From SZAS-18 sp038322235 (GTDB lineage Bacteria > Verrucomicrobiota > Verrucomicrobiia > Chthoniobacterales > SZAS-18), in NCBI GenBank assembly GCA_038322235.1, contig JBBQFQ010000024.1, forward strand, positions 1-64,000: a DNA stretch of 64,000 bases. The letters run 5' to 3'. The position numbers and the translations under genes are program-made. The first letter of the stretch is position 1, and each line of letters starts with the position of its first letter. Positions 1-9,496 of this stretch are shown one piece after another. Below the pieces are notes generated by a model. That model did not search any database and was not told the origin of the DNA. It saw only the letters and a program-made list of their open reading frames with translations.

Positions 1-409
1 ACGTTCCCGCAAAAAGCGGCAACGTTCCCGCAAAAAGCGGCAACGTTCTCGCAAAAAGCGGCAACGTTCCCGCAAAAAGCGCCAGCGTTCCCGCAAAAAG
101 CGCCAACGTTCCCGCAAAAAGCGCCAGCGTTCCCGCAAAAAGCGCCAGCGTTCCCGCAAAAAACGCCAGCGTTCCCGCAAAAAGCGCCAACGTTCCCGCA
201 AAAAGCGCCAACGTTCTCGCAAAAAGCGCCAACGTTCTCGCAAAAAGCGGCAACGTTCTCGCAAAAAGCGGCAACGTTCCCGCAAAAAGCGGCAACGTTC
301 CCGCAAAAAGCGCCAACGTTCCCGCAAAAAGCGCCAACGTTCTCGCAAAAAGCGCCAACGTTCTCGCAAAAAGCGCCAACGTTCTCGCAAAAAGCGGCAA
401 CGTTCATGA
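1..409 (+). CDS. 3' end of a gene whose product ends in 19 Arg/Lys-rich heptapeptide repeats (partial)
   Basis: Only the last 135 codons are in the window; the start lies upstream. The frame with codons beginning at base 2 is open from the window edge to a TGA at 407-409. It encodes the heptapeptide R-S-R-K-K-R-Q nineteen times, then R-S and stop. The 21-bp DNA units differ at only four sites (TCC/TCT, AAG/AAA, CGG/CGC, CAA/CAG), and every difference is silent in this frame. In the other frames they change amino acids. This is the main evidence that the tract is translated on this strand. The tail would carry about five positive charges per repeat, so nucleic-acid binding is a reasonable inference. 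Basic tails of this kind occur on helicases, pseudouridine synthases and histone-like proteins, but the globular part is not visible and no family can be named. Confidence 0.8.
   Translation, partial: RSRKKRQRSRKKRQRSRKKRQRSRKKRQRSRKKRQRSRKKRQRSRKKRQRSRKKRQRSRKKRQRSRKKRQRSRKKRQRSRKKRQRSRKKRQRSRKKRQRSRKKRQRSRKKRQRSRKKRQRSRKKRQRSRKKRQRS
2..400 (+). repeat. 21-bp tandem repeat, 19 copies, coding
   Basis: Nineteen head-to-tail 21-bp units, the first beginning with CGT at base 2 and the last ending with CAA at base 400. Variants are shuffled among the units: CGC replaces CGG in units 4-11 and 15-18, TCT replaces TCC in units 3, 11-13 and 17-19, and CAG replaces CAA in units 4 and 6-8. The clustering of variants suggests unequal exchange or slippage. 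There are no spacers, so this is not a CRISPR array. Confidence 0.95.
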
Positions 410-824
410 CTTGCAAAGCCCTGCGCCTTTATCTTTTATCGAACGACGACGGCGATTTTCCGTCAGCAGAACCAAAGGCGCAGGACTTTCCAGGCCTGGC
501 TCGCTCGGGGGTCTCGCGTGACCGACCCACCGCCCGGATCGAGCCGCTGGTGACGGCGTGCTTTATCGCCCGCTCACCGCGAAGGCGGGCTTCGCCCCGG
601 TTCGCGCCGCAGGCTGCGCCGGATCAACGGTGCCGGCAGGCTGCCGCCGTCCCCGAGCCTTCGGCCCGAGAAGCGCCGCGCCAGCCTCACCATTTCACGT
701 GGGCAGGACCACTAAACTCCCCCCGCTCGCCGGGAAAGAATTCCCGCCGGTCGCCCGTGGACAAAGAGGCGAAACTAGGGTCGTACTAACCACCGGACTT
801 CGCGACGGAAACCGAGCCCTCGAC
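410..824. other. Gene-free interval with an imperfect long stem and several GC-rich hairpins
   Basis: No convincing gene. Directly after the upstream stop, bases 415-430 pair with 474-489 (15 of 16 positions, including an uninterrupted 11-bp arm 420-430/474-484). A small GACGG/CCGTC hairpin lies in the loop. There is no T-run after it, so it is not a standard intrinsic terminator. It could be a 3' UTR structure or part of a small RNA. Further on, 580-670 contains several short palindromes such as CGGCAGgCTGCCG. No tRNA, RNase P or tmRNA core was recognised. Confidence 0.4.
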
Positions 825-2790
<1,966 letters not shown>

Positions 2791-2949
2791 GCGATGACGG
2801 TCGGCGCAGCCGTGATTATTTTCCGGAAGTTTGGCACGGCGCGCCTGCCGATTTTCAGCAATGGGGAGCTTTGTGCTTGGATTGGCGGCGTGAACGGGTA
2901 AGTCGGAACGGGAGAGGGCAGGCCCGCCGCTTTCCCCACTCCACCTCCG

Positions 2950-3639
2950 ATGCCAGCTCCGCTCAAAATCTATCTCGCAGGCGAGCTTTTCTCCGCCAAA
3001 CACCTCCTCGGGAACGCCGTTCTGGGCCAGGCGATCTGGGACGTTTCGGAAGGGCACTACGTGGCGCTCGTGCCGCAGGATCTCGAACAGCGCGAAACGA
3101 CCGCCCACGCGATCCGGGATCAGGACATCCGCGCGCTGATGCAATGCGATGTCGGGCTTTTCCACTACGACGGCCCGGAGCTCGATTCCGGCACGGTGGT
3201 GGAATTCCTCTTCGCAAAGTTCGCCGATATCCCCTCGATCCTGCTCCGGACGGATTTCCGCCAGGCCGGTGACCAGATCAACGGCGGTGATCCGTGGAAC
3301 CTCATGACGAGCTTTTTTCCGCGCACGAAGACGGTCGTCTTCAACGCGATGGACCTCTATCACGCGGGCCTCAACCGCGCGGATCATCCCACGCCGGAAA
3401 TCATCGCCGGCGAAAAGCGCGGCATCCACGCCTCCATGGTCATGATCGACCGCATCGCCCGCGACTGTATTGCGGCGCTCGACGAGGTCTGCGCGCAACC
3501 GCCAGTGCTCTCGCGCTCGCTCGCGGGTCCGGTCTACGCCTGGCTCGCGCAGATGCCAGGCTTCAAGGCGGGCTATGACGCGATGCGGCCCGAGTTCGTC
3601 CAGCGCCTCGCGGAGAAGCAGGAGCGCGGGCTGTTGTAG
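2950..3639 (+). CDS. Nucleoside 2-deoxyribosyltransferase-like protein
   Basis: Product of 229 residues. The N-terminus LKIYLAGELF is a Rossmann-like first strand carrying the small-residue motif of the nucleoside 2-deoxyribosyltransferase family. A central segment LDSGTVVEFLFAK (about residues 77-89) matches the D-x-G-T-x-x-E motif, whose Asp and Glu bind and attack the deoxyribose. Known relatives exchange bases between deoxynucleosides or hydrolyse nucleoside monophosphates; the substrate here is unknown. The protein is longer than classical members (about 150-160 residues), with extra sequence around residues 115-170. It is probably cytoplasmic. The gene is transcribed toward thiG, 110 bp downstream. 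Confidence 0.7.
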   Translation: MPAPLKIYLAGELFSAKHLLGNAVLGQAIWDVSEGHYVALVPQDLEQRETTAHAIRDQDIRALMQCDVGLFHYDGPELDSGTVVEFLFAKFADIPSILLRTDFRQAGDQINGGDPWNLMTSFFPRTKTVVFNAMDLYHAGLNRADHPTPEIIAGEKRGIHASMVMIDRIARDCIAALDEVCAQPPVLSRSLAGPVYAWLAQMPGFKAGYDAMRPEFVQRLAEKQERGLL

Positions 3640-3687
3640 GAGCTGCTTGCAATCCGGGCGCGGCATTCCCCGCGCGGAAAGGGCTTG

Positions 3688-3723
3688 AGCCGGACCCCCG
3701 CTGTGCTCGTTTCGGGGTCGGCT
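3688..3723 (+). other. Hairpin in the leader of thiG
   Basis: Bases 3688-3700 pair with 3713-3723 as an 11-bp stem with two single-base bulges and a 12-nt loop. It lies 27 bp before the thiG start. The conserved CUGAGA and core elements of the TPP riboswitch are absent, so this is not called a thi-box. It could be a weak terminator for the upstream gene or a leader structure. Confidence 0.3.
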
Positions 3724-3749
3724 TCGTTTGCCGCCTCCCCTGCCCTTTC

Positions 3750-4538
3750 ATGTCCGATCCACTGCCTCTCATCATCGCCGGACGCACGATCCGCTCCCGG
3801 CTCTTCGCCGGGACGGGAAAGTTCGCCTCGAACGAAATCATGCGCGACACGCTCGAAGCGAGCGGGGCGGAGATCGTGACGGTGGCGCTCCGGCGCGCGG
3901 ACCTCAGCGGGAAGCGCGATCCGTTCGCGAACATTCTCGATTTCATCGACCCGAAGAAATATCTCCTGCTCCCGAACACGAGCGGAGCGATGAACGCGGA
4001 GGAGGCCGTGCGACTGGCCCGGCTGGCCGTGACCGCCGGCCTGCCCAACTGGGTGAAGCTCGAGATCCATCCGGATCCGCGCTACCTGCTCCCCGATCCA
4101 GTCGAGACCTTCAAGGCGGCCGAGATCCTCGTGAAGGAAGGCTTCGTGGTGCTCCCCTACATCAATGCCGATCCGGTGCTGGCGAAGCGCCTGCAGGAAA
4201 TCGGGACCGCGACGGTGATGCCGCTGGGCTCGCCGATCGGCAGCAATCGCGGCATCGAAACGCGGGCGCAGATCGCGATCATCATCGAGCAGGCCACCGT
4301 GCCGGTCGTGGTGGATGCCGGGATCGGTGCTCCCAGCCATGCGGCCGAGGCGATGGAGATGGGAGCCGATGCGGTGCTCATAAATACCGCCCTCGCCATT
4401 CCGCACGATCCGCTCCGGATGGCGCGCGCCTTCCGCGCCGCGGTGGATGCCGGCCGCGCCGCCTTCGAGATCGGTCTCGGCTCGCGCCTCGATCACGCGA
4501 ACGCGACGAGTCCGCTCACGGCGTTTCTGCGCGATTGA
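3750..4538 (+). CDS. thiG: Thiazole synthase ThiG
   Basis: Product of 262 residues, the usual ThiG length. ThiG condenses 1-deoxy-D-xylulose 5-phosphate, dehydroglycine and ThiS thiocarboxylate to the thiazole moiety of thiamine. Family hallmarks are present in order: IAGRTIRSRLFAGTGKF near the N-terminus, LPNTSGAMNAEEAVRLARLA (about residues 73-92), NWVKLEIHPDP with the catalytic Schiff-base lysine (about residue 101), PLGSPIGSNRGI (about 156-167), and the phosphate-binding segment VVDAGIGAPSHAAEAMEMGADAV split over about 188-210. It is a cytoplasmic TIM barrel. No thiS, thiF, thiO or thiH lies next to it, so the sulfur carrier must be encoded elsewhere. The start follows a C/T-rich stretch with no Shine-Dalgarno. 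Confidence 0.95.
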   Translation: MSDPLPLIIAGRTIRSRLFAGTGKFASNEIMRDTLEASGAEIVTVALRRADLSGKRDPFANILDFIDPKKYLLLPNTSGAMNAEEAVRLARLAVTAGLPNWVKLEIHPDPRYLLPDPVETFKAAEILVKEGFVVLPYINADPVLAKRLQEIGTATVMPLGSPIGSNRGIETRAQIAIIIEQATVPVVVDAGIGAPSHAAEAMEMGADAVLINTALAIPHDPLRMARAFRAAVDAGRAAFEIGLGSRLDHANATSPLTAFLRD

Positions 4539-4569
4539 CGACGCCCGGGGCGCCCGCAGAGATTCCAGC

Positions 4570-4830
4570 ATGGCCACGATCGCGCCCACCTCGCTCCCGC
4601 CAGAACTCGCCCAAATCAGCGCCGCGGAGCGCGCGACTCTCGCCCACGCCCTGCTCGAGGGCATTTCCGATGCAGATCTCCCGAGGCTCCAGGACTGCCC
4701 GCTCGGCTCGGAGAGCGAAGTAGAGCTGGAACGCAGGCTTTGCGTCGCCGCGGAGCGGCCCGGCGTCGGATCCTCGCTCGAAGAGGCGATGGTGATGGTC
4801 CGCGTAGAGTCGCGCCGCGGGCATCGATGA
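4570..4830 (+). CDS. Orphan addiction-module antitoxin-like protein
   Basis: Product of 86 residues. The N-terminal helix ELAQISAAERATLAHALLEG resembles the L-S-x-x-E-R-x-x-L-A-x-x-L-L pattern of the putative addiction-module component family (Unstab_antitox). The second half, VELERRL followed by a Gly and SLEEAM, resembles that family's E-I-E-R-R-x-x-x-x-x-x-G-x-x-x-S-x-E-E tail. No RelE/ParE-type toxin follows; the next gene, 30 bp on, is an ABC ATPase. This is either a solitary antitoxin, the relic of a pair, or a chance resemblance. It lies 31 bp after thiG on the same strand and is probably co-transcribed. Confidence 0.5.
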   Translation: MATIAPTSLPPELAQISAAERATLAHALLEGISDADLPRLQDCPLGSESEVELERRLCVAAERPGVGSSLEEAMVMVRVESRRGHR

Positions 4831-4860
4831 GGCGCTTCCTCGGTTTCCCCTTTCCCCGCC

Positions 4861-5667
4861 ATGCTCAAGGTCCGCGATCTCTGCACCTGGTTCCCCATCC
4901 ACACCGGCTGGCTCGGGCGGGCGGGCGGACACATCAAGGCGGTCGATGAGGTCTCGTTCGAAATCGCGAAGGGCTCCTGCGTAGGTCTGGTGGGCGAAAG
5001 CGGCAGCGGCAAATCCACGATCGGCCGCACGCTGCTCAAACTCTTCAGCCCGCGCGAGGCGCTCATCCGCGGTGAGGCGGTCTTTCAGGGGCAGGAGATT
5101 CTGGGGATGACGGAGGACCAGTTCCGCCCGCTCCGGCGACAGATGCAGATGGTCTTTCAGGACCCCTACGGCTCCCTGAATCCGCGCCAGTCGGTCGCCA
5201 GCATCCTCGGCGAACCGCTCGAGATCCATTGCCCGGAGATGACGAGGAGCGACCGGCGGGACCGCGCCGCCGACCTGCTGACGAAGGTCGGCCTGCCCGG
5301 CGACGCGCTCGACCGCTTCCCGCACGAATTCAGCGGCGGCCAACGCCAGCGGATCGGGGTGGCGCGCGCGCTGTCCGTCCAGCCAAAGTTTCTCATCCTC
5401 GACGAGCCGGTCAGCGCGCTGGACGTGAGCGTGCAGGCGCAGATCGTCAATCTGCTCCAGGACCTGCAGGAGGAGCTCGGTCTGACGTATCTGTTCATCG
5501 GACACGACCTCGCCGTCGTCGAGCATCTCTGCACTGATGTCCTCGTGATGTTCCGCGGGAAGATCGTGGAATCCGGTTCGCGCGACCAGATCTACGGCGA
5601 TCCGAAGCACGCGTACACGCGCTCGCTCCTCGCCGCGGCGGGTGGAGGCGTTCCGAGCGCGGCCTGA
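4861..5667 (+). CDS. Oligopeptide/dipeptide-type ABC transporter ATPase (OppF/DppF family)
   Basis: Product of 268 residues with a complete ABC nucleotide-binding domain: Walker A GESGSGKST (about residues 44-52), Q-loop MVFQDPYGSLNPR (about 97-109), signature SGGQRQR (about 158-164), Walker B FLILDEP (about 177-183) and H-loop GHDLAVVEH (about 213-221). The phrases FQDPYGSLNPR and LDVSVQAQI(V)NLL are typical of the OppF/DppF subfamily, which powers peptide or nickel uptake at the inner membrane. The usual OppF C-terminal zinc-binding extension is missing; the protein ends at YTRSLLAA plus a short tail. No permease, OppD or binding-protein gene is adjacent, so its partners must lie elsewhere. 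Confidence 0.85.
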   Translation: MLKVRDLCTWFPIHTGWLGRAGGHIKAVDEVSFEIAKGSCVGLVGESGSGKSTIGRTLLKLFSPREALIRGEAVFQGQEILGMTEDQFRPLRRQMQMVFQDPYGSLNPRQSVASILGEPLEIHCPEMTRSDRRDRAADLLTKVGLPGDALDRFPHEFSGGQRQRIGVARALSVQPKFLILDEPVSALDVSVQAQIVNLLQDLQEELGLTYLFIGHDLAVVEHLCTDVLVMFRGKIVESGSRDQIYGDPKHAYTRSLLAAAGGGVPSAA

Positions 5668-5750
5668 TCAGGCGCACCTTCGCCGCCGCGTGACCCCGCG
5701 GATACAACTCGCGCTTGCGTTGTGTTTGATCGCATAATAAAAGTTAATCG

Positions 5751-6704
5751 ATGAAAACATTTTCCGGATGCGCGGGGAATTGCGCGGGCGGTGGCACGCG
5801 GCAAATCGGCTTCGGGATCATCCTCTTTCTGCTGCTGAGCGCGCTCGGGCCGGCGTGGCTGACGGCGGCCGAGGCCCCGAAAAAGCGGGTCCTGACGACC
5901 TTCACGATTCTTGCGGACATGGCGCGGAACGTCGCCGGCGATCGGGCGGACGTGGATTCGCTGACCAAGCCGGGGGCGGAGATTCACGGCTACGAGCCCA
6001 CGCCGCAGGACGTGGTGAAGGCGCAGAAAGCCGACCTCGTGCTGTGGAACGGCCTGAATCTGGAGGTGTGGTTCGAGAAATTCTTCGGGAACGTGCAGCA
6101 GGTCCCGCGGGCGGTGCTGACCGACGGCATTGAGCCGATGGGCATTGGCGAAGGCCCGTACACCGGGAAGCCAAATCCCCACGCCTGGATGTCGCCGACC
6201 AACGCCCTGCGCTACGTGGAAAACATTCGCAAAGCCCTGGGTGCGCTCGATCCGGCGAACGCCCCCGCCTATGATGCCAACGCGGGGAAATACTCCGAGC
6301 AGATCCGGGCGCTCGAGGCCCCGGTGCGCGCCACGCTCGAGCGCATTCCCGCGGACCAGCGCTGGCTCGTCTCGAGCGAGGGCGCGTTCTCCTATCTCTG
6401 CCGCGACTACGGGCTGAAGGAGGCGTATCTCTGGCCGATCAATGCGGACGCGCAGGGCACGCCGCAGCAGGTGCAGAAGGTCATCGATCTCGTGCGGAAG
6501 AACCGCATTCCGGTCGTCTTTTGCGAGAGCACCGTGAGCGACAAGCCCGCCCGGCAGGTCGCGCGCGAGACGGGCGCGCGCTTCGGCGGCATCCTTTACG
6601 TGGATAGCCTGACCGATGCGAAGGGCGTCGCCCCGACGTATCTCCGCCTCCTGCAATACAACGCCGACACCATCGTGGCGGCGTTTCTGCCGCCGGGAAA
6701 GTGA
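5751..6704 (+). CDS. sitA: Manganese/iron ABC transporter substrate-binding protein
   Basis: Product of 317 residues. A long signal region (hydrophobic core about residues 19-40, cleavage probably after LTAAEA) shows it is exported to the periplasm. Cluster A-I metal-binding features are clear: IHGYEPTPQD with His79, NPHAWMSP with His144, VSSEGAFSYL with Glu210, and LYVDSL with Asp285. The His-His-Glu-Asp set, and the lack of a His-rich loop, point to Mn(II)/Fe(II) rather than Zn(II); the metal is inferred. It is the first gene of a four-gene operon with its ATPase and two permeases. The 80-bp upstream gap contains the only notably AT-rich stretch nearby (about 5728-5750), a plausible promoter or metalloregulator target, but no consensus box was recognised. 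Confidence 0.9.
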   Translation: MKTFSGCAGNCAGGGTRQIGFGIILFLLLSALGPAWLTAAEAPKKRVLTTFTILADMARNVAGDRADVDSLTKPGAEIHGYEPTPQDVVKAQKADLVLWNGLNLEVWFEKFFGNVQQVPRAVLTDGIEPMGIGEGPYTGKPNPHAWMSPTNALRYVENIRKALGALDPANAPAYDANAGKYSEQIRALEAPVRATLERIPADQRWLVSSEGAFSYLCRDYGLKEAYLWPINADAQGTPQQVQKVIDLVRKNRIPVVFCESTVSDKPARQVARETGARFGGILYVDSLTDAKGVAPTYLRLLQYNADTIVAAFLPPGK

Positions 6705-6737
6705 GCCCGCTGGAGCAGCCGCCGATCCGATCCACCC

Positions 6738-7700
6738 ATGCCCGCCGCTGAACCGCTCTCGCTCGAAGCCCGCGGGGTGACCGTGACGTATCCCAGCGGT
6801 CAGACGGCGCTGCGAGAGGCCAGTCTGCGGCTTGAAGGCGGGACGATCTGCGCGCTGGTGGGCGTGAACGGTTCGGGGAAATCGACCCTCTTCAAGGCCC
6901 TGATGGGATTTCTCGTACCGAAGCACGGAACGGTGGAGGTCTGCGGTCGGCCGGTGCGAGAGGCCCAGAAGCAGAGCTGGATGGCCTACGTGCCGCAGGC
7001 GGACGAGGTGGACTGGACCTTTCCGGTGAGCGTGCACGACGTCGTGATGATGGGTCGGTACGGGAAGATGAATTTCCTCCGGATCGCGCGGGCGGCAGAC
7101 CACGCCGCGGTCGAGGAAAGTCTGCGGCGGGTCGGCATGTGGGATTTCCGCGAGCGGCAGATCGGCGAGCTCTCCGGCGGCCAGAAGAAGCGGGTCTTCG
7201 TCGCGCGGGCCCTCGCGCAGCGCGGCCGTATCATCCTCCTCGACGAGCCGTTCACCGGCGTGGACGTGAAGACCGAGGAGGCGATCGTGGAGTTGCTGCG
7301 AGAACTCCGCGCGCAGGGCTGCCTCATCCTCGTCTCCACGCACAACCTCGGCTCGGTGCCGGAGTTCTGCGATCAGGTGGTCCTGATCAATCGGACCATC
7401 CTCGCGTACGGCCCCACGGCGGACGTCTTCACCGCGGACAATCTCTCCCGCGCGTTTGGCGGGGCGCTGCGCCTGTTTGAGATCGAGCGCTCGACGATCG
7501 AAGCGCACGATGGCCGCCAGGTCACGGTCCTGACCGACGACGAGCGTCCGCTGGTGCTGGGCCGGAGCGGTCACCTCGAATACCGCGAGCGCGCCGGCCG
7601 CGAGGCGCTCATCTCGGCGCGCGAGAAGGACGAGGAGACGGCGCCGGTCCCGGCCGGGAATTCCCCGGCCGAGGCACCCGCGGTCGACGCGAAGCGCTGA
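6738..7700 (+). CDS. sitB: Manganese/iron ABC transporter ATPase
   Basis: Product of 320 residues. ABC motifs in order: Walker A VGVNGSGKST (about residues 42-51), Q-loop YVPQADEVDWTFPVSVHDVV (about 84-103, a phrase typical of SitB/YfeB), signature LSGGQKKR (about 144-151), Walker B IILLDEPFTGVD (about 164-175) and H-loop STHNL (about 200-204). It would drive import through the two permeases encoded next. The C-terminal 70 or so residues beyond the ABC core are an unusual hydrophilic extension containing VTVLTDDERPLVLGRSG and an Ala/Glu/Pro-rich end; the role is unknown. It follows the binding-protein gene by 33 bp and precedes the first permease by 17 bp. Confidence 0.92.
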   Translation: MPAAEPLSLEARGVTVTYPSGQTALREASLRLEGGTICALVGVNGSGKSTLFKALMGFLVPKHGTVEVCGRPVREAQKQSWMAYVPQADEVDWTFPVSVHDVVMMGRYGKMNFLRIARAADHAAVEESLRRVGMWDFRERQIGELSGGQKKRVFVARALAQRGRIILLDEPFTGVDVKTEEAIVELLRELRAQGCLILVSTHNLGSVPEFCDQVVLINRTILAYGPTADVFTADNLSRAFGGALRLFEIERSTIEAHDGRQVTVLTDDERPLVLGRSGHLEYRERAGREALISAREKDEETAPVPAGNSPAEAPAVDAKR

Positions 7701-7717
7701 CCCTTTTTCCGCCGCCG

Positions 7718-8566
7718 ATGGACGCGCTGACTCCCTTCCAATACGAATACATGGTCACGGCCATGTGGGTGAGTGCGCTCATCGGCGGCGTGTGCGGGCT
7801 GCTCTCCGGGTTCGTCACGCTGAAGGGCTGGTCGCTGATGGGCGATGCGCTCTCGCACGCGGTCGTGCCGGGCGTCGCGCTCGCGTATTTCTCTGGGCTG
7901 CCGTTTGCGGTGGGCGCATTCTCCACCGGTCTGATCGCCGCCGGAGCGATGGCTTTCGTGAAGGTGAAAACGCCGGTGCGGGAGGACGCGGTGATCGGGA
8001 TCGTCTTCACTTCTTTCTTCGCTCTCGGGCTGCTGCTCATCTCGCTCTTCCCGAGCGGGGTCGATCTGAAGGCGATCATCTACGGGAACATCCTCGGCAT
8101 CGCCCGCGCCGACGTGGTGCAGGTCGTGATCGTCTCCGCGGTCTGCGTGCTGATCCTCGGGCTGAAGTGGCGCGACCTGATGCTGTTTTGCTTTGACCCG
8201 AACCAGGCCGCCGCGCTCGGGCTGCCAGTCCGCACGCTGCACGTGACGCTGCTGATTCTGCTTTCCGCCACGGCGGTCGCCGCCCTGCAAACGGTGGGCG
8301 CGATCCTCGTCGTGGCGATGCTCGTCACGCCGGGAGCGACGGCCTATCTGCTCACCGACCGCTTCGGCTGGCTTCTCTGCCTCGCTTCCGGGATCGGCGC
8401 CGTCTGCTCGTTTGCGGGAGCGTATGCGAGTTACTATGTCGATGGGGCCACGGGGGGCTGCATCGTCACGCTTCAGACGCTCGTGTTTCTGATCGTCCTC
8501 GTCGTGGCGCCCAAGCACGGCCTGCTCGCGGGCCGCCGGAGTCGGCGGGCAGCGGCGAACTCTTAG
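7718..8566 (+). CDS. sitC: Manganese/iron ABC transporter permease (first)
   Basis: Product of 282 residues, the normal size of the ABC-3 permease family. It shows about eight hydrophobic segments. The conserved early phrase LKGWSLMGDALSHAVVPGVA (about residues 35-54) and the late VGAILVVAMLVTPGATAYLL (about 192-211) are hallmarks of the family. It forms the inner-membrane channel for the Mn/Fe importer, probably as a heterodimer with the next gene product. The stop is followed after 8 bp by the second permease. Confidence 0.92.
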   Translation: MDALTPFQYEYMVTAMWVSALIGGVCGLLSGFVTLKGWSLMGDALSHAVVPGVALAYFSGLPFAVGAFSTGLIAAGAMAFVKVKTPVREDAVIGIVFTSFFALGLLLISLFPSGVDLKAIIYGNILGIARADVVQVVIVSAVCVLILGLKWRDLMLFCFDPNQAAALGLPVRTLHVTLLILLSATAVAALQTVGAILVVAMLVTPGATAYLLTDRFGWLLCLASGIGAVCSFAGAYASYYVDGATGGCIVTLQTLVFLIVLVVAPKHGLLAGRRSRRAAANS

Positions 8567-8574
8567 CCGGAGCC

Positions 8575-9432
8575 ATGGACTTCCTCTTCGAACCCTTCCG
8601 CTATGGCTTCATGCGTGAAGCGCTGGCGCTCGGCGCCCTCGTCGCGGCGGTCAGTGCCGTGCTCTCGTGCTTCCTCGTCCTGCGCGGCTGGTCGCTGATG
8701 GGGGATGCGGTCTCGCACGCGGTGCTGCCCGGGATCGTGATCGCCTACTGGGCCGGCCTGCCGCTGGCGGTGGGAGCGTTCGCGAGTGGCCTGTTCTGTG
8801 CGTTCGCCACGGGCTGGATCAAGGCGCACAGCCGGATCAAGGAGGACACGGTCATGGGCGTGGTGTTCACCGGACTCTTCGCGCTGGGCCTGGTTTTGAT
8901 CTCGAAGACGACCACCGATCTGCATCTCGATCACATCCTCTTCGGCAACATCCTCGGCATTTCGCGCGGGCAGTTCATCGAAACCACCACGCTCTCGACT
9001 CTGACCCTCGTCATCGTGCTCCTGCTCCGCCGTGATCTCCTGCTGGTCTCCTTCGATCCCGCTCATGCGCGCGCCCTGGGCCGGCCGGTCGCGTGGCTGA
9101 ATCATCTGCTCCTCGCGCTGCTCGCGCTCTCGATCGTCTCCGCGATGCAGGCGACGGGCCTCATCCTCGTGGTGGCGATGCTCGTCACCCCGGGCGCCAC
9201 GGCGTTTCTGCTCGCCCGCCGGTTCGACGAGATGCTCTGGAAGGCGGTGCTCGGTTCCGTGCTCGCGGCGACCACGGGAATCTATCTGAGTTTCTTCCTC
9301 AACGGCTCTCCGTCCGCCTGCATCGTTCTGGTGCAGGCCCTGCTGTTCGTGGCGGTGCTGCTCTTCGCGCCCCGCAACGGCCTGCTGCGGCGGCGCGTGC
9401 TCCCGCCCGAGCCGGCGATCCCCGGGCGCTGA
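8575..9432 (+). CDS. sitD: Manganese/iron ABC transporter permease (second)
   Basis: Product of 285 residues, clearly paralogous to the preceding permease. The same landmarks are present: LRGWSLMGDAVSHAVLPGIV early, FGNILGISRGQ in the middle and GLILVVAMLVTPGATAFLL late. Having two permeases in the order binding protein, ATPase, permease, permease is the Sit/Yfe arrangement, as opposed to the three-gene Znu or Mnt forms. This supports Mn/Fe as the cargo. The C-terminus APRNGLLRRR is cytoplasmic and basic. Confidence 0.92.
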   Translation: MDFLFEPFRYGFMREALALGALVAAVSAVLSCFLVLRGWSLMGDAVSHAVLPGIVIAYWAGLPLAVGAFASGLFCAFATGWIKAHSRIKEDTVMGVVFTGLFALGLVLISKTTTDLHLDHILFGNILGISRGQFIETTTLSTLTLVIVLLLRRDLLLVSFDPAHARALGRPVAWLNHLLLALLALSIVSAMQATGLILVVAMLVTPGATAFLLARRFDEMLWKAVLGSVLAATTGIYLSFFLNGSPSACIVLVQALLFVAVLLFAPRNGLLRRRVLPPEPAIPGR

Positions 9433-9496
9433 CTCGCGGAAGCGGGAATTTCGGTTTCGAGATCGGAGTTTCCGGCGAACTTCCCGGCCGCCGCTC

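Noticed and set aside
2..400. CRISPR-like array
   Set aside because: Units are directly adjacent without spacers and all variation is at third codon positions of one open frame.
558..824. Upstream extension of the TPR protein gene
   Set aside because: The extra 89 codons read as GC-rich noncoding sequence; a natural N-terminus with membrane helix starts at 825.
410..824. RNase P or tmRNA gene
   Set aside because: A GGAAAGTCC string occurs on the minus strand, but the second half of the P4 helix and other conserved blocks are missing; no tmRNA tag or tRNA-like ends.
3640..3749. TPP riboswitch before thiG
   Set aside because: No CUGAGA and no matching core; only an isolated bulged hairpin.
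5668..5750. Fur, MntR or Zur box before the metal transporter
   Set aside because: The stretch is AT-rich but does not match any consensus palindrome well enough.
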